From Acorus gramineus (lineage: Eukaryota; Streptophyta; Magnoliopsida; Acorales; Acoraceae): a stretch of 64,000 nt of DNA. Positions 49,601 through 60,117 of the stretch are shown piece after piece. The DNA is taken from NCBI GenBank assembly GCA_030737835.1, contig JAUJYN010000012.1, positions 11,580,729-11,644,728 on the forward strand, written 5' to 3'. Under the pieces are notes generated by a model. It saw only the letters and a program-made list of their open reading frames with translations, made no database searches and was not told the DNA's origin. Position 1 is the stretch's first letter, and each line of letters begins with the position of its first letter. The translations under genes and the position numbers were made by a program.

Positions 49601-50422
49601 TAGATACATTAGACAATAATGCATGTCAACACACACAGACAACAGTCATATTACACATGCAATTTGCATATATGCCTGACAATAGAGATATTTTTCCAAT
49701 GGCAAATGCAGATATTCCAGCAGTTCACAGGCATCAACGCCATCATGTTCTACGCCCCAGTCCTCTTCAACACCGTCGGCTTCAAGAACGACGCCTCCCT
49801 CTACTCCGCCGTCATCACCGGCGCCGTCAACGTCCTCTCCACCATCGTCTCCATCTACTTCGTCGACAAGCTCGGCCGCCGCGCCCTCCTCTTAGAAGCC
49901 GGCGTCCAGATGTTCCTCTCCCAGGTCGTTATCGCCATCCTCCTCGGCGTCAAAGTCACCAACCACTCCGACAACCTCAGCAAAGGCTACGCCGTCCTCG
50001 TCGTGGTCATGATCTGCACCTTCGTCTCCGCCTTCGCGTGGTCGTGGGGGCCGTTGGGTTGGCTCATACCCAGCGAGACTTTCCCTCTCGAGACGCGGTC
50101 GGCCGGGCAGAGCGTGACGGTTTGCGTGAACCTGTTGTTCACGTTCGGAATCGCGCAGGCTTTCTTGTCGATGCTTTGCGGGTTGAAGTATGGGATCTTC
50201 TTGTTCTTCTCGGCTTGGGTGCTTGTGATGTCGGTGTTCGTGCTGTTTTTCTTGCCTGAGACGAAGAATGTGCCCATTGAAGAGATGACTGAGAGGGTGT
50301 GGAAGAAGCATTGGTTCTGGAAGAGGTTTATGGATGATGTTGATGGGGAGGAGATGGAGGAGGTGAAGGAGAATGGGAAGGTTGGGAAGAGCAATGGATA
50401 TGGTGATGATGCTAAGCTTTGA
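43623..50422 (+). CDS. STP13: STP13-type monosaccharide/H+ symporter, 5 exons
   Basis: A plasma-membrane sugar transport protein of the major facilitator superfamily, importing hexoses with protons. Exons: 43623-43761, 45621-45940, 48424-48548, 48689-48977, 49712-50422. All introns are GT-AG and phases agree, giving 527 aa. Visible signatures: [15 protein letters not shown] (TM1, ~res 34-48), [12 protein letters not shown] loop, [14 protein letters not shown] (~140-153), [17 protein letters not shown] (~156-172), [18 protein letters not shown] (TM7), [20 protein letters not shown] (TM10 and the PESPR-type loop) and [20 protein letters not shown] at the C-terminus. By recall it is nearly collinear with Arabidopsis STP13, which retrieves apoplastic hexose and is induced by pathogens and ABA. 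No internal stop or lost signature residue is seen. Introns 1 and 2 are large (1.86 and 2.48 kb). Exon 5 falls from very GC-rich to ordinary composition toward the stop. Confidence 0.95.
44025..44415. repeat. Tandem duplication (~200 bp x 2) in STP13 intron 1
   Basis: Copy 1 (44025 to about 44225) and copy 2 (about 44231-44415) both begin ACGAAAATGCCCTCGC and share TATATTTGG, AATCCAAAAT, TTCTTTTTGTTAC and TATTATTTAAATTTAATTA. They differ by substitutions and small indels, so the duplication is not recent. Intronic, non-coding. Confidence 0.85.
44727..44750. repeat. (CA)12 microsatellite in STP13 intron 1
   Basis: Uninterrupted CA repeat in the intron. Confidence 0.9.
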
Positions 50423-50880
50423 ACAGTGAACTGGATGTTTGATGATTAATAATGGTTTACTTTTGGAAACATGTTATACACCAATATACATATGCATATT
50501 TTTATATGTATACATGTGTATGTATATGTGGTGGGTTTAGGGGGATATTATTGTTGAAGCACAGGAAATTAGAAAGAATGATGATGTTACATAAAATTCA
50601 ATTTAACGTCTTTTTCAAGTGGACGCTGCTATACTTTATTTCATTTTTTTTTTTCCCAGTCTTTCTACATGCATTTTGGATCAGAAATGAAACTAAAATT
50701 CATACAAGCTTGGATGTCTCGTTAGATACAACTAACAAAAGGTAGATACACAAAAAGATTTCAGAACAAATCCATTAACCGAACATTACTGAACTTAGGA
50801 GAAGAAAGCCCATGGGCAATCAGCCTTTTGAGTCCCAACTGTTCAATCACTTTGATCGCATACGGACGTATGAAGTCCCA
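50423..50880 (+). other. STP13 3' UTR and downstream sequence
   Basis: AT-rich sequence with no ORF of note. A T13-type run at about 50643-50655 could be the tail of the minus-strand LINE remnant or ordinary low complexity. The poly(A) site was not determined. Confidence 0.5.
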
Positions 50881-50889
50881 ATCGCGTCT

Positions 50890-51850
50890 TGGGCAATGAA
50901 TTACTTCAATTCCTCCCATACCTGATGAGGAGCAATGCATGTGGTACCAGGGGAGTCTCTCCAGGCTACTAGATGGTTGGCAACCTGATTTCCTTCATGA
51001 AGAACATGAGAAGGAAGCCCTCCAGGAATCAAAAGATACCAATGTAGAGAGCATAGCAAGATGATCAAGAAATGCCTGCCACGGGAGGCAACCCTCACCT
51101 TGGACCCAAGCAATGATAGTGGTGGAATCACTCTCAATGTGATTTTTGGGGAGTCCAAGAGAACTAGCAAAAGCCTTAGACCTTGGAGGATCCCTCTGAA
51201 CTCCAACACATTGATAGAGTGAAGGGACGGTTCTTGCGTAGCAGCCGCTGCAAGTAGCTCACCGTCGCTTTTGCGTAGGACTACTCCATAGCCCGTCCTA
51301 TTGACCAAGAGCGAGCCGTCTGAGTTAGACTTGGTCCAGTCCAGATCAGGCGAACGCCAAGCAACACTGGATATCACACTCTCCATTGGAAGGATGACAA
51401 TTCCCCAAGTGTCAGCAAGCTTTTGAATAAAATGGCTATGTTTCTCTTTGACGTGTTGTATCATGGTTCTTGGAGCTTCCACTTGGAATTGTTTGTCGAG
51501 CCAATCTACGAATCCATGAAGAGCAGTGTGACGAACCCGTTTAGTTCCCATCTTTTGGAGAACACAGCCCAAATAATGGCAGAGAACGAGCAGTTTAGAA
51601 AAAGGTGAGGAAGGGATTCTGAATCTGATTTGCAAAAGGGAACAAGTAGTGTCCCTCATAAGGCCCTTTCGTTGTAGCAATTCAAGCATAGGAGTCTTTC
51701 CCTGCAGAGCAAGCCATGCGCAAATCGAGAATTTAGTCTGCTTTAGGTTGATTCCTTTATCATGGAGGAAGTCTCATGCCTTACAGGAATTAAGAGAGTC
51801 ATTTGTACTTGACGGCCAGATCAAAGAGGGCCTTCCCTAGATCACCGCAT
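50890..51850 (-). pseudogene. LINE (non-LTR retrotransposon) 3' remnant: reverse-transcriptase zinc-binding region plus RNase H
   Basis: Read on the minus strand. KTKFSICAWLALQGKT-like sequence followed by MLELLQRKGLMRDTTCS, then in a shifted frame KSDSESLPHLFLNC and SAIIW, is the zinc-binding region found at the C-terminus of plant LINE polyproteins. An RNase H domain follows: NSDGSLLVNRTGYGVVLRKS, ALEFRGILQGLRL-like, then IESDSTTIIAWVQGEG in another frame, and EGNQVANHL. At least two frameshifts (near 51640 and 51150) and a stop show it is dead. The upstream endonuclease and catalytic RT parts are not seen; the element is 5'-truncated. It lies about 470 bp past the STP13 stop, tail-to-tail with that gene. 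Confidence 0.8.
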
Positions 51851-52599
51851 TCCAACTATTCAATATTGGACCAAGCAGAGCGGATCCCATCAATTCGGCT
51901 TAGACCAACAATCATGGGAGATCAGTGATGCAGCACAGAGTAGGTGCTTGGCTAATTTAAGTCTTTCTGCCAATAAGAGCATATAGACGACCAGAAAAGA
52001 TAAATAAAGATCTCAAAAAGATGCAACACTTGTAAGTGCTAGCCTGGGGACCTTGAGATCTTTTATATGTCCTCTGATCTAGATCATCAAGGTGATCCTC
52101 AAACTCCCATTAGCCGGATAGAATTATATTTTCTTGTCCCAAGAAGTGAGCACATCAAGATAAGATATGGAAGAAGTTAGGAAAGTGAATATTAAAAGAT
52201 AAAACTTCTTAACTAGTGGATAGAAGGGAGAGATCAAGGTTTCCCTTAAGGAAAATGATATATCCAGCCCTCCGATCGCAGTCCACATCATTCTTTTAGA
52301 AAAAACATACACTTTTATAATGAAGTATATGCTGTTATATAAAATGAAATATATGCTGAGGTATAACTGTATATTTAAAAAAAAAAAAATGAAGAAAAGA
52401 ATTTCAACAACGAGTTTTGGTTTTTTTTAGGATGCTGAGTTATGAGAAAACAATAGCCAAGGAACTACAGTCATTTCAAATGCCAGGAAGATGAATTTCA
52501 GAACAGAAGAGACCAATACACCATGACACAATAGCTATTTGGATTGTATGTGGTGTGTGTTAAAGATGCAAACACACCAAAGTTTTGGGTAGATCAAGT

Positions 52600-53835
52600 A
52601 TTGACTGTGAAGCCACCTAAGCCTTTGAAAGGAGGATATGCCATTTGGTGTTGGGATGAAACTATAACAGGACAGCCCAAACCAAGTGAATTTATAAATT
52701 ATTAGTTCCAGTTTCAGATCTGTCCAGAGGAAATATGTGGAGGAAATTATGGAGACTACTAGTCTACCCCAAAGTGAAGTTCTTTCGGTTGTGTTGGAGG
52801 ACCTTCTTGGACAGGACTGGAATTCACATGGATAGGAGATGCCCGATGTGTGAGATGAGTAATGAAAACAATCAACCATTTATTGAAGGAGTGCCGCTTC
52901 ACGGCGGAGTGTTGGCGTCGGGTTCCTCTTCAGCTTCAGCCACCAAGACAAATATGGCAAGCACAGCATTGGTTAGATATATCATCTTGTAATATATGGC
53001 CATCAGGTGAGGATTTCAAGCCCCAATTGGTGTTCTTTATTATTATTATTATTATGTTGTGGCAGATTTGATTAAATAGGAATCAAGCAGCATTCAATGA
53101 TGGACCAGGAAGAGCGGGTCAGGTGATTTGTTGAGCGTGGGCAAGTTGGAGGGAGTGTTTATTGGGAATACCTGCAACCCCATTTCAACAATTCCCATCC
53201 TTACAAAGAGGTATGAACTTTTTTCCTCAGACAGACTCTAAGGACATCCTCTCCCAAAACAGAACTTTCCCAATATTCATTATATGTGATGGCAGTGTGG
53301 GGGGCTACACACGAACAGCTGTTGCGGCGAATGTTTTGGTACAGGAGTGGACCCGTCGTGTGTTATATGTGAAAGCGGAGATTGAGGCCATCCACATGGG
53401 ACTACAAGCAGGTCTGGGTTGGGGGAATAGATGTATAATATGCTCGGATTCTCAAGCAATCATCAGCCTTTTAAGGGGGTCTGGTTTGGGTCCAGTTGCA
53501 TTACTGGATCAGGTGCAATCTGCAAGAACTATGGTAAGTGTTTGGAGGAAGTCACATTTTGGAAGGTGTCCCGGGAGGCAGTGCGAGCGAGCACCGAAGG
53601 CCCTTGCACATCATGCTCGACATGAGCGTAATAGTAGACATACCAAGTGGCTCATGAATTATACCATTCGTAATATTTTGCATCCATTTAACTTGAGCTT
53701 TGATGAATGTATAAAGAATGTACAAAATGTTTTTGAAGGGGATCATCTATGATCACTCCAAATGATATAGTAATGTAATCTTGTCTTACTTTACGCTTTT
53801 ATACACACACACCCCAAAAAAAATAAAAAAAAGTG
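52600..53835 (+). pseudogene. Second LINE 3' remnant, opposite orientation
   Basis: A plus-strand zinc-binding segment (WRKLWRLLVYPKVKFF, CPMC, then CRFTAECWRRV in a shifted frame, about 52735-52930) is followed by a linker (WLNRNQAAFNDGPG) and an RNase H domain (DGSVGGYTRTAVAANVLVQE at about 53290-53350, then EIEAIHMGLQAG, CSDSQAIISLLRG and ERAPKALAHHAR). It ends at an A-rich tail near 53812-53835. Frameshifts and stops make it non-functional. The protein differs from the minus-strand remnant, so this is a separate element; both preserve their 3' portions and face away from each other. Confidence 0.8.
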
Positions 53836-53839
53836 CGAA

Positions 53840-54560
53840 CACACTGGATTCTCTTTCTAGTGGGGGGTATATAAAAAAAAGTTGGGGAATTGTAGTGTAA
53901 GTGCATGTGAGAAAGGGTTTTCGGAACTATTCGGATGACAAGTATTGAAACGATAAGACAGAGAATCAAATCAGATCACATAAAACATATTTTATTATTA
54001 ATGAAAAGAACCTTTTAAGGAGACAAAATATCACCCCTCAAAACACTCGTAATGTATCCAACGAGCATTTTTTAAATGAAAAATATCATCCATTGATGAC
54101 CTGTACAGTATGTGACGAGCATTTCTTTAAATAAAAAATACCATTTGAGGGGGCAAAAATATCACCCATTAAACAATAAAATACATGAAAATATACACGC
54201 TTTAATACAAAATATTCTTTTTGAATGATCGATGTTTCGAAATTAAAAGCGTGCAACAAGTATCACGGTGTTACAGGTGAATGTAATTTTCTCAGCTTGA
54301 TTAAAAACTCAACCACGAAGATTCTTTCAATATCAAATCAATAATAATAATAATAACAACAACAACAAGAAGTCAACAATAATAATATTACAGTGTCAAT
54401 TTATTTGCACCCTTTAAATGGATATGAAAACCAAGATCTATTTAATTTGTATGATTTGTAAATTTTCTAATTTGTATATCCCTTCACAAACTCACATTCA
54501 TTTGCTTTCATTTCCACATTTTAAAGCAACATTTCCCGTGCGCATGAAAGAAGACTAAAA
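53840..54560. other. Intergenic sequence, no gene seen
   Basis: Contains two short near-repeats of the form CGAGCATTT(C/T)TTTAAAT around 54062 and 54117, and ATA/ACA trinucleotide runs near 54340-54370. No coding sequence. Confidence 0.5.
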
Positions 54561-54561
54561 A

Positions 54562-55487
54562 CAGTGGCGGATCCACGTTAATGCCTAGTGAGAATCTGAG
54601 CTTATAATGGATATATATATTGAATTATAACACAAATCTTTAATTCAAGTATTTTTTAACTCTTTATTTTTTAAGTCCTACAAATAATAAATAAATAAAT
54701 AAATCCAAGTTTTTAGTATATGGAAACACCCTTAAGTAGTGGTTACATTATTCTACGTTCTTCCATCTCATTTTCTGTGGCTTATCCTGGGATATATTAT
54801 TTGCATCTGATTATACACTCTGTAAATATTTTAAACTTTGTATACTGTTAACATTCCCAAAATATATCTCAACTTCAAAAAATATAACATTTAATGTATG
54901 GGTAGTTTTAGTTGTGCCAAAAAAGTTGAGCGAATAAAAAAATAATTAAGGGGTTGAAAAATAAAATACTTTGAATTAATTTTCCCAAAAATCTTTAATG
55001 TACTCTACTAGGTAACCTAATAATTAATTATTACTTAACTAATAATTGACTCGGGATGCCAAGGCTCTGACTCCTTCTGCTAGCGGAAAATAAAAAAGGT
55101 TTCTAGTGCCTTCATTGATCCATGTCTCCTTAGTAATAGTAGTTTGTTGTTGTTGTTATAGTCGGAACAGTCACCCTGTTTAAGAGCCTTGTGTACCAAA
55201 AAAAAAAAAAAAAAAAAGAGACACCAAAATACTATAATTTTAACAAAAGAGAGTACTCTTGCATTTTCCTCAATATGAGCAATATCAGATAAATATGGTA
55301 TACCAAGTTAATATTTTTCAAAAAATTACTTTTACTTTTTTATTAATGATATAATAGATTTTTATAAATGTTTTTGTTTAAATTTAATTCTATGTATAAG
55401 AGACTATATATATTTATGGGTTTTTTTTGCACTTCGTGTAATTATCTTCAAGCCCTCGCTCAGGAAAATTCCTAGGTTTGCCACTGA
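54562..55487. mobile_element. Candidate hAT-like element (CAGTGGC ends)
   Basis: The left end CAGTGGCGGATCCACG (about 54562) and the right end, read inward, CAGTGGCAAACCTAGG (about 55487) form short inverted termini typical of plant hAT remnants. Flanking octamers ACTAAAAA and ACCGAAGA agree only partly. The AT-rich interior has an A-rich run at 55198-55217 and no transposase. Confidence 0.45.
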
Positions 55488-56197
55488 CCGAAGAGAAAGT
55501 GGAGGAGACAAACGATCGACTAGGGGAAGGAACAGCTGACTGACGATGAGGAGGTGATTAGGTGTGAACAAGTGTTCCACAAATAGGGGTCTACAGAATT
55601 TAAGGGACATACAAATATTATCATTTTAATTAGAGGGACATGCAAATTAGAAGGGCATACAAATAGATATGATGAGTGCATAGAAAGGCACCCTACATAT
55701 TTAAAGGGAAGCAGAAATTGTTTTAAAAACATACGTGATTCATCTTATAAATGGGTTAGTTAATATTGGGATCACCTAATTTACACGACCTCGTGAAGCA
55801 ACCCCATCCAGACCGTCTTGCGAGATAAAGCTCAACGTAGAAATACAAAACATCAATATTTTGAACGTTGTTATACTCAAGTCTTTTTTAAAGTGTCAAA
55901 TACAGTTTCATATTATTGAATTTTTTGCACATTTTTTCATATAATATCATTCATTGTATTAGAGTATATATTTTTCACATTTTATATAGCAATATATATC
56001 TCATTAGATAATTTATATAATTTAGTGTAACATTTTCCTTAGTTAAGTGTGCTTAAATTAAAGCCCACATATAATAATTTGTTGTGCAGCACAACCATCT
56101 CCATTCACAAATAATGGATTGTATATATGATCCTTTCCTATAATCATACCAGGCTTAATGCAATGTGGATTGTGGTATGTGGATGGAGGCGGTTAAA

Positions 56198-56866
56198 TAA
56201 ACCCCCCAAGATATTCTCCCGACCCCTTTACAAAACCCACCCAATTGTGTTTAAAACATTACTAACCCACCCCTTTATATATGTTTGGATTTATACCCTA
56301 TCAACCCACCCCACACATTTCATTCTAAAGAAAAATCCATATAACCCATGTAATCTTCCTGATATCCACATAACCTCCTGTAATTTCAATATATCTATAT
56401 AACCCTCTGTAAACACATCATAAATGTAAATAACCCCCCATAATTAAATTTTTTTAACAGAATTAAAATATTTTAGACATATTGAGTTATCTAAACCATG
56501 GTTAATAAATATGTATTCTTTTTAACCCTTAAAAAACGGTCAATACTTAAAAAAAAAAACCCTCATATTTCTAATTTTACACTTTCTTGTTTAAAGGGGT
56601 TATATGGATATATTAATATTACAATGGATTATATGGATATCAAAAAGATTACAGGGGGTTATATGGATTTTTCCCTTCATTCTAATGCGTGTGTTGAAGA
56701 GTGTTGGCCGTTGGGGGAGGGGGGGGGGGGAGCGGTAAGCATCACATATTCACATGGGAGTTTGGATGGGGTGGGGTTTGTCCAGATTTGAAAAACAGAA
56801 TTTGCATGTTTTAGCATGGTGGGGTGACTATCAGGTGGGGTGGAAATAACCACCCCCACAGTGTGT
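56198..56866. mobile_element. TIR element interrupted by MITE copy 5
   Basis: The right end, read inward, is GGGGGTGGTTATTTCCACCC. The left end (about 56193-56212, GGTTAAATAAACCCCCC) is a weaker match. The ends resemble those of the 12.3-12.9 kb element, and both contain repeated CACCCC/AACCCACC words. The inner MITE (56328-56675) with its TTCATTCTA duplication inserted later. No ORF recognised. Confidence 0.45.
56328..56675. mobile_element. MULE-type foldback MITE, copy 5, centre-deleted, perfect 9-bp TSD
   Basis: Left end AAGAAAAATCCATATAACCC and right end, read inward, GGGAAAAATCCATATAACCC. Flanked by TTCATTCTA at 56319-56327 and 56676-56684. At 348 bp it is shorter than its relatives; the central dyad with CCCCTCTAGATA is missing, indicating an internal deletion. 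Confidence 0.9.
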
Positions 56867-57433
56867 ATATGATCTCTGATGATCTCTACCGTTTTGCTAG
56901 GTCAGTCTAACTAAATAAACTGTGCTTTAACAAATCCATTTCTTCATTTAGCTGCTAGAAATACTTCAGCTATCTTTTCCAGTGTAAGTGTGTCGAAATG
57001 AACTCTGGATACTAGGTCTCTCCAAGTAGAACAAGCAACCTTTTATACTCTTTTTTTTTTCCATCAGATTCACTGAGTACCCTGAACATTTCTGAAGGTC
57101 TGAAAAAAAATTCTGATTAAATACCCTCATACCAACCAGCCGAATATATTTTTATCTGAGGACGTGCTTTTAGAATATTCTAGAACTGGTTATCCAATTA
57201 GTTTATATGATTTTTCACACTCTTTGTAAGTAAAAAACTAATACATCCAAACAATAGTTTAATTATCCGTATAATTTTGATCTACAAATACACACGTATT
57301 ATATCGAATGAAGCACTTACGACTAATATAATCAACGTAGGAGGGTCTACATTACCCTAAAAAAAAGTTCTAATTCATCATACACAAATATTTTTACTAT
57401 GCTTGGGAGATAAAAACAATTTTATTGAGGGGC

Positions 57434-57684
57434 GCTATTACACCCAGATCTATTTTCAGCCTCAATTTCAGCTCTATATGCCTATCGACGCATATGCTCA
57501 TGTTAGCAAGGCATATGATTTGAAAGAATTTTTTTACATTCTTTATAAATGCATCCATATAATTCATTGGAGTATGTGCTTCATTTTTTATAAAAGCAAA
57601 TGCCTCATTAAATAAAGTATACTATTTTTAAAAAATTTAAAATATATACAGATAGAATTGGATGTAACATTATATACTGAGAGA
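57434..57684. mobile_element. Degenerate GTTACA-ended repeat copy
   Basis: The left end near TATTACACCCAGATCTATTT and the right end GAATTGGATGTAACATTAT pair imperfectly. Interior words (GCTTCATTTTTTATAAAAGC, CTCATTAAATAAAGTATA) match the family seen at 11.7-12.05 kb and 63.5-63.7 kb. Confidence 0.4.
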
Positions 57685-57921
57685 TGTAACTATGAAGAGA
57701 AAGGGACAAAATATATGGATTTTATGGATGAAATGTGCATTTTTTTGTTTCAAGATTGGACTAGTCAAATAAGGTGGCAGAACTCAGGAGTCACTGGAGT
57801 GAAGATTTGTCAAAGTCCTTCTCATGCGGTTGTGTTAGTTGATTTGGCTAAATCCAAAACTGACAATTCCAAGGAAAAAAACATATGTATTTATGTGGAT
57901 AACGATGGAAAAGGACTTTGA
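57685..57921 (+). other. Unrecognised short ORF, possible exon fragment
   Basis: A plus-strand reading frame through 57921 gives a fairly protein-like peptide that includes DWTSQIRWQNSGVTGVK, SPSHAVVLVDLAK and a charged end NICIYVDNDGKGL. A T-rich stretch ending in CAAG before GATTGG (about 57750) could be a splice acceptor. I do not recognise the family and see no neighbouring exon, so it may be a captured or decayed exon, or chance. Confidence 0.25.
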
Positions 57922-59470
57922 CTTTAGCATTTATTATAGATTATAGTGGGTACAAGTGGTCCCAACTACCTATACATTATAACAATGTTTTATACATTAC
58001 AGTATAATAGTATATAAAATTTAATTTATTTAAATAAAAATTACATTAATACATCTCAATTAATATTTCACATTTTGTAATAGTATTTATTTCAATGAAT
58101 GAGTATAAATTTTTTTTAAAAAAAATAAAGACTTTGAATGAGACTATATATACATAAGACTTTAACATATCATTTTTTTTAGGGCTAGTTTAGTAAGGGG
58201 ATATGCGTTGGGATAAATGATAATTATAGAGATAAGTGAATGGGATGACAGTTTATTCCCGTTTGATATAAAAAATAATTAAGATAAACTACGGACAATT
58301 GTCTCGATTTTAAAATGAAAATGATGATATTTTGTTCCACGTAAAGATTGTGATAATATTTACTGTGGCTGTGTGTAAGCATTTCGGATGGAGTGGAACG
58401 ATATCAATGTGATTCTCAACAATGTGTTATTTGTCATATCATTCCCTTTTTTTTTCTTTTTTTTTTCCTAGTTTGCCATTTTTTCTGGTTAAATCATTAT
58501 GCAGCATGTGTCATCAGTCCAATTAGTTCACATATTGGGCCCTCAACGAAATATCAGATTTCTTCCCTTTTTGTTTCTTATTTTTTTAATATAAGTGGAC
58601 CCCCTTTCAAAGTTCAAATCCATATTAAAAAAAAAAAAAAAATCCAAACTCAATTGTGGCGTACCACCCCTATGTGACAAGTGATAACGTCATTTTCTCA
58701 TGAGAAGCGATGACATCCAAGAGAGCTGGGAACATTAAAAACTAGGAAATTCAGTGTGAATGGAGGTAAGAAACATTTCCCCTGCTCTTTGCCATTCATA
58801 AATCATCTACTAACTTAAGCATAAGAGATAATTAACGCGAAAACATATCTCCTCCTTGTTGCCGAAAGAACTTCAATCCAGGCTCCGTTTGGATGTGAGA
58901 TTGACAACATCAACATTTTAAAAAGTCTTACAAAATCAAATCTGTTTTTTTTATCTGTCAAGAATCATGTTTAACAAGTCATTAAAAAAATAAAATCACC
59001 CACGATTGGAACGTTAAAAAATCTATTCATGTTTGGTAAGATTAACAAACTCAACTTTTTTTATGCTTAAATTATTAAAATATCCTTAATTAAAAACCCT
59101 TATCAAAACCCTCTATTGTCCCTGCACAAAACACAATCAACATAAAATAACAACAAATCAATGGATAGGAATATGGATCAATGTGTTTTCATTCACACCC
59201 AAAATTAAAAAAAATCAATGTTGACATACTTATGAAACAATCAAGCAAATGTAGAAATGTTAAAGTTACCTATATTGTCAAAAAAAGCCATTAAAGTTAC
59301 TTTCTAATGATTTGAAAATTTCATGCACACATATGATATTCACACTTCTTCAGATGGGAAAGAAACTGACGCCGATTTCTTTTGGGGAAAGAACAAGGGG
59401 GTTTGAAAGATGGAAGAAAAAAAAGGGGATCTTCCGATTCTCAGGAGAAAGAAAAAAATTGGAAAAGAAA
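57922..59470. other. AT-rich intergenic sequence, no gene seen
   Basis: Includes a GGGATAA-rich stretch at 58195-58260 resembling MITE ends, unpaired. ORFs are short and T/A-driven. Confidence 0.5.
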
Positions 59471-59478
59471 AATGTGGC

Positions 59479-59499
59479 ATCAATGAGCATCAATATTAA

Positions 59500-59577
<78 letters not shown>

Positions 59578-59597
59578 TAATATTGATGCTCATTGAT
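59479..59597. repeat. Perfect 119-nt palindrome with (TA)n core
   Basis: The 22-bp arms 59479-59500 and 59576-59597 are exact reverse complements (left arm ends GCATCAATATTAAG). They enclose a 75-nt uninterrupted TA tract (59501-59575), itself self-complementary, so the whole forms one perfect hairpin or cruciform. Confidence 0.95.
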
Positions 59598-60117
59598 TCG
59601 ATCCATGACCTCTTTTATGGAGAAGGAGTGCTAGTCGACTAACAAAAGCTTAATTTGCTACACTACTTCTATTTAATGTAATCATTTTAATAAAATTTGA
59701 ATAACTCCCATCTTGTAGAAAGATAAATAAGTAAATAATAAATAAACAAATCATGAACAATGTACTCTGTATTGTCCTAACTGTAACTATCTAGTTCTAT
59801 GCCCCCCAAAAAAATACAAGTAAAAAATCCAACTCTTTCCAAATTGATTTTTCTAGTGCATAAATAATCTTTCTTTTTTTTTTTAATCAACAATCAACTC
59901 TTGATTAAACCTACATGATTACATCCTGGGCCCTGTCTCACGGGGACAGAGCCCAAACATGGTCCTCGGCCCCAGGGCAGGGGTTGGGCTGGACTTGGGC
60001 TCACATGTCTGATATCCACCCTACGTAATGTTAAATCAACATTTGATATCTAGCATTATTATATCATTACTTATCATGACCAGTGTTCTTATAGACACGT
60101 CTATCCCCACCAATAAT

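Noticed and set aside
49657-50394. Overlapping Arg/His-rich ORFs in STP13 exon 5 on both strands
   Set aside because: Out-of-frame shadows of the transporter exon, whose true frame carries the MFS signatures.
50890-53835. Twin-primed (5'-inverted) single LINE insertion
   Set aside because: Both halves contain zinc-binding plus RNase H regions with different protein sequence, so they are two elements, not one inverted.
59312-59596. 94-codon ORF through the TA tract
   Set aside because: Its C-terminal Ile-Tyr run is simply the TA microsatellite translated.
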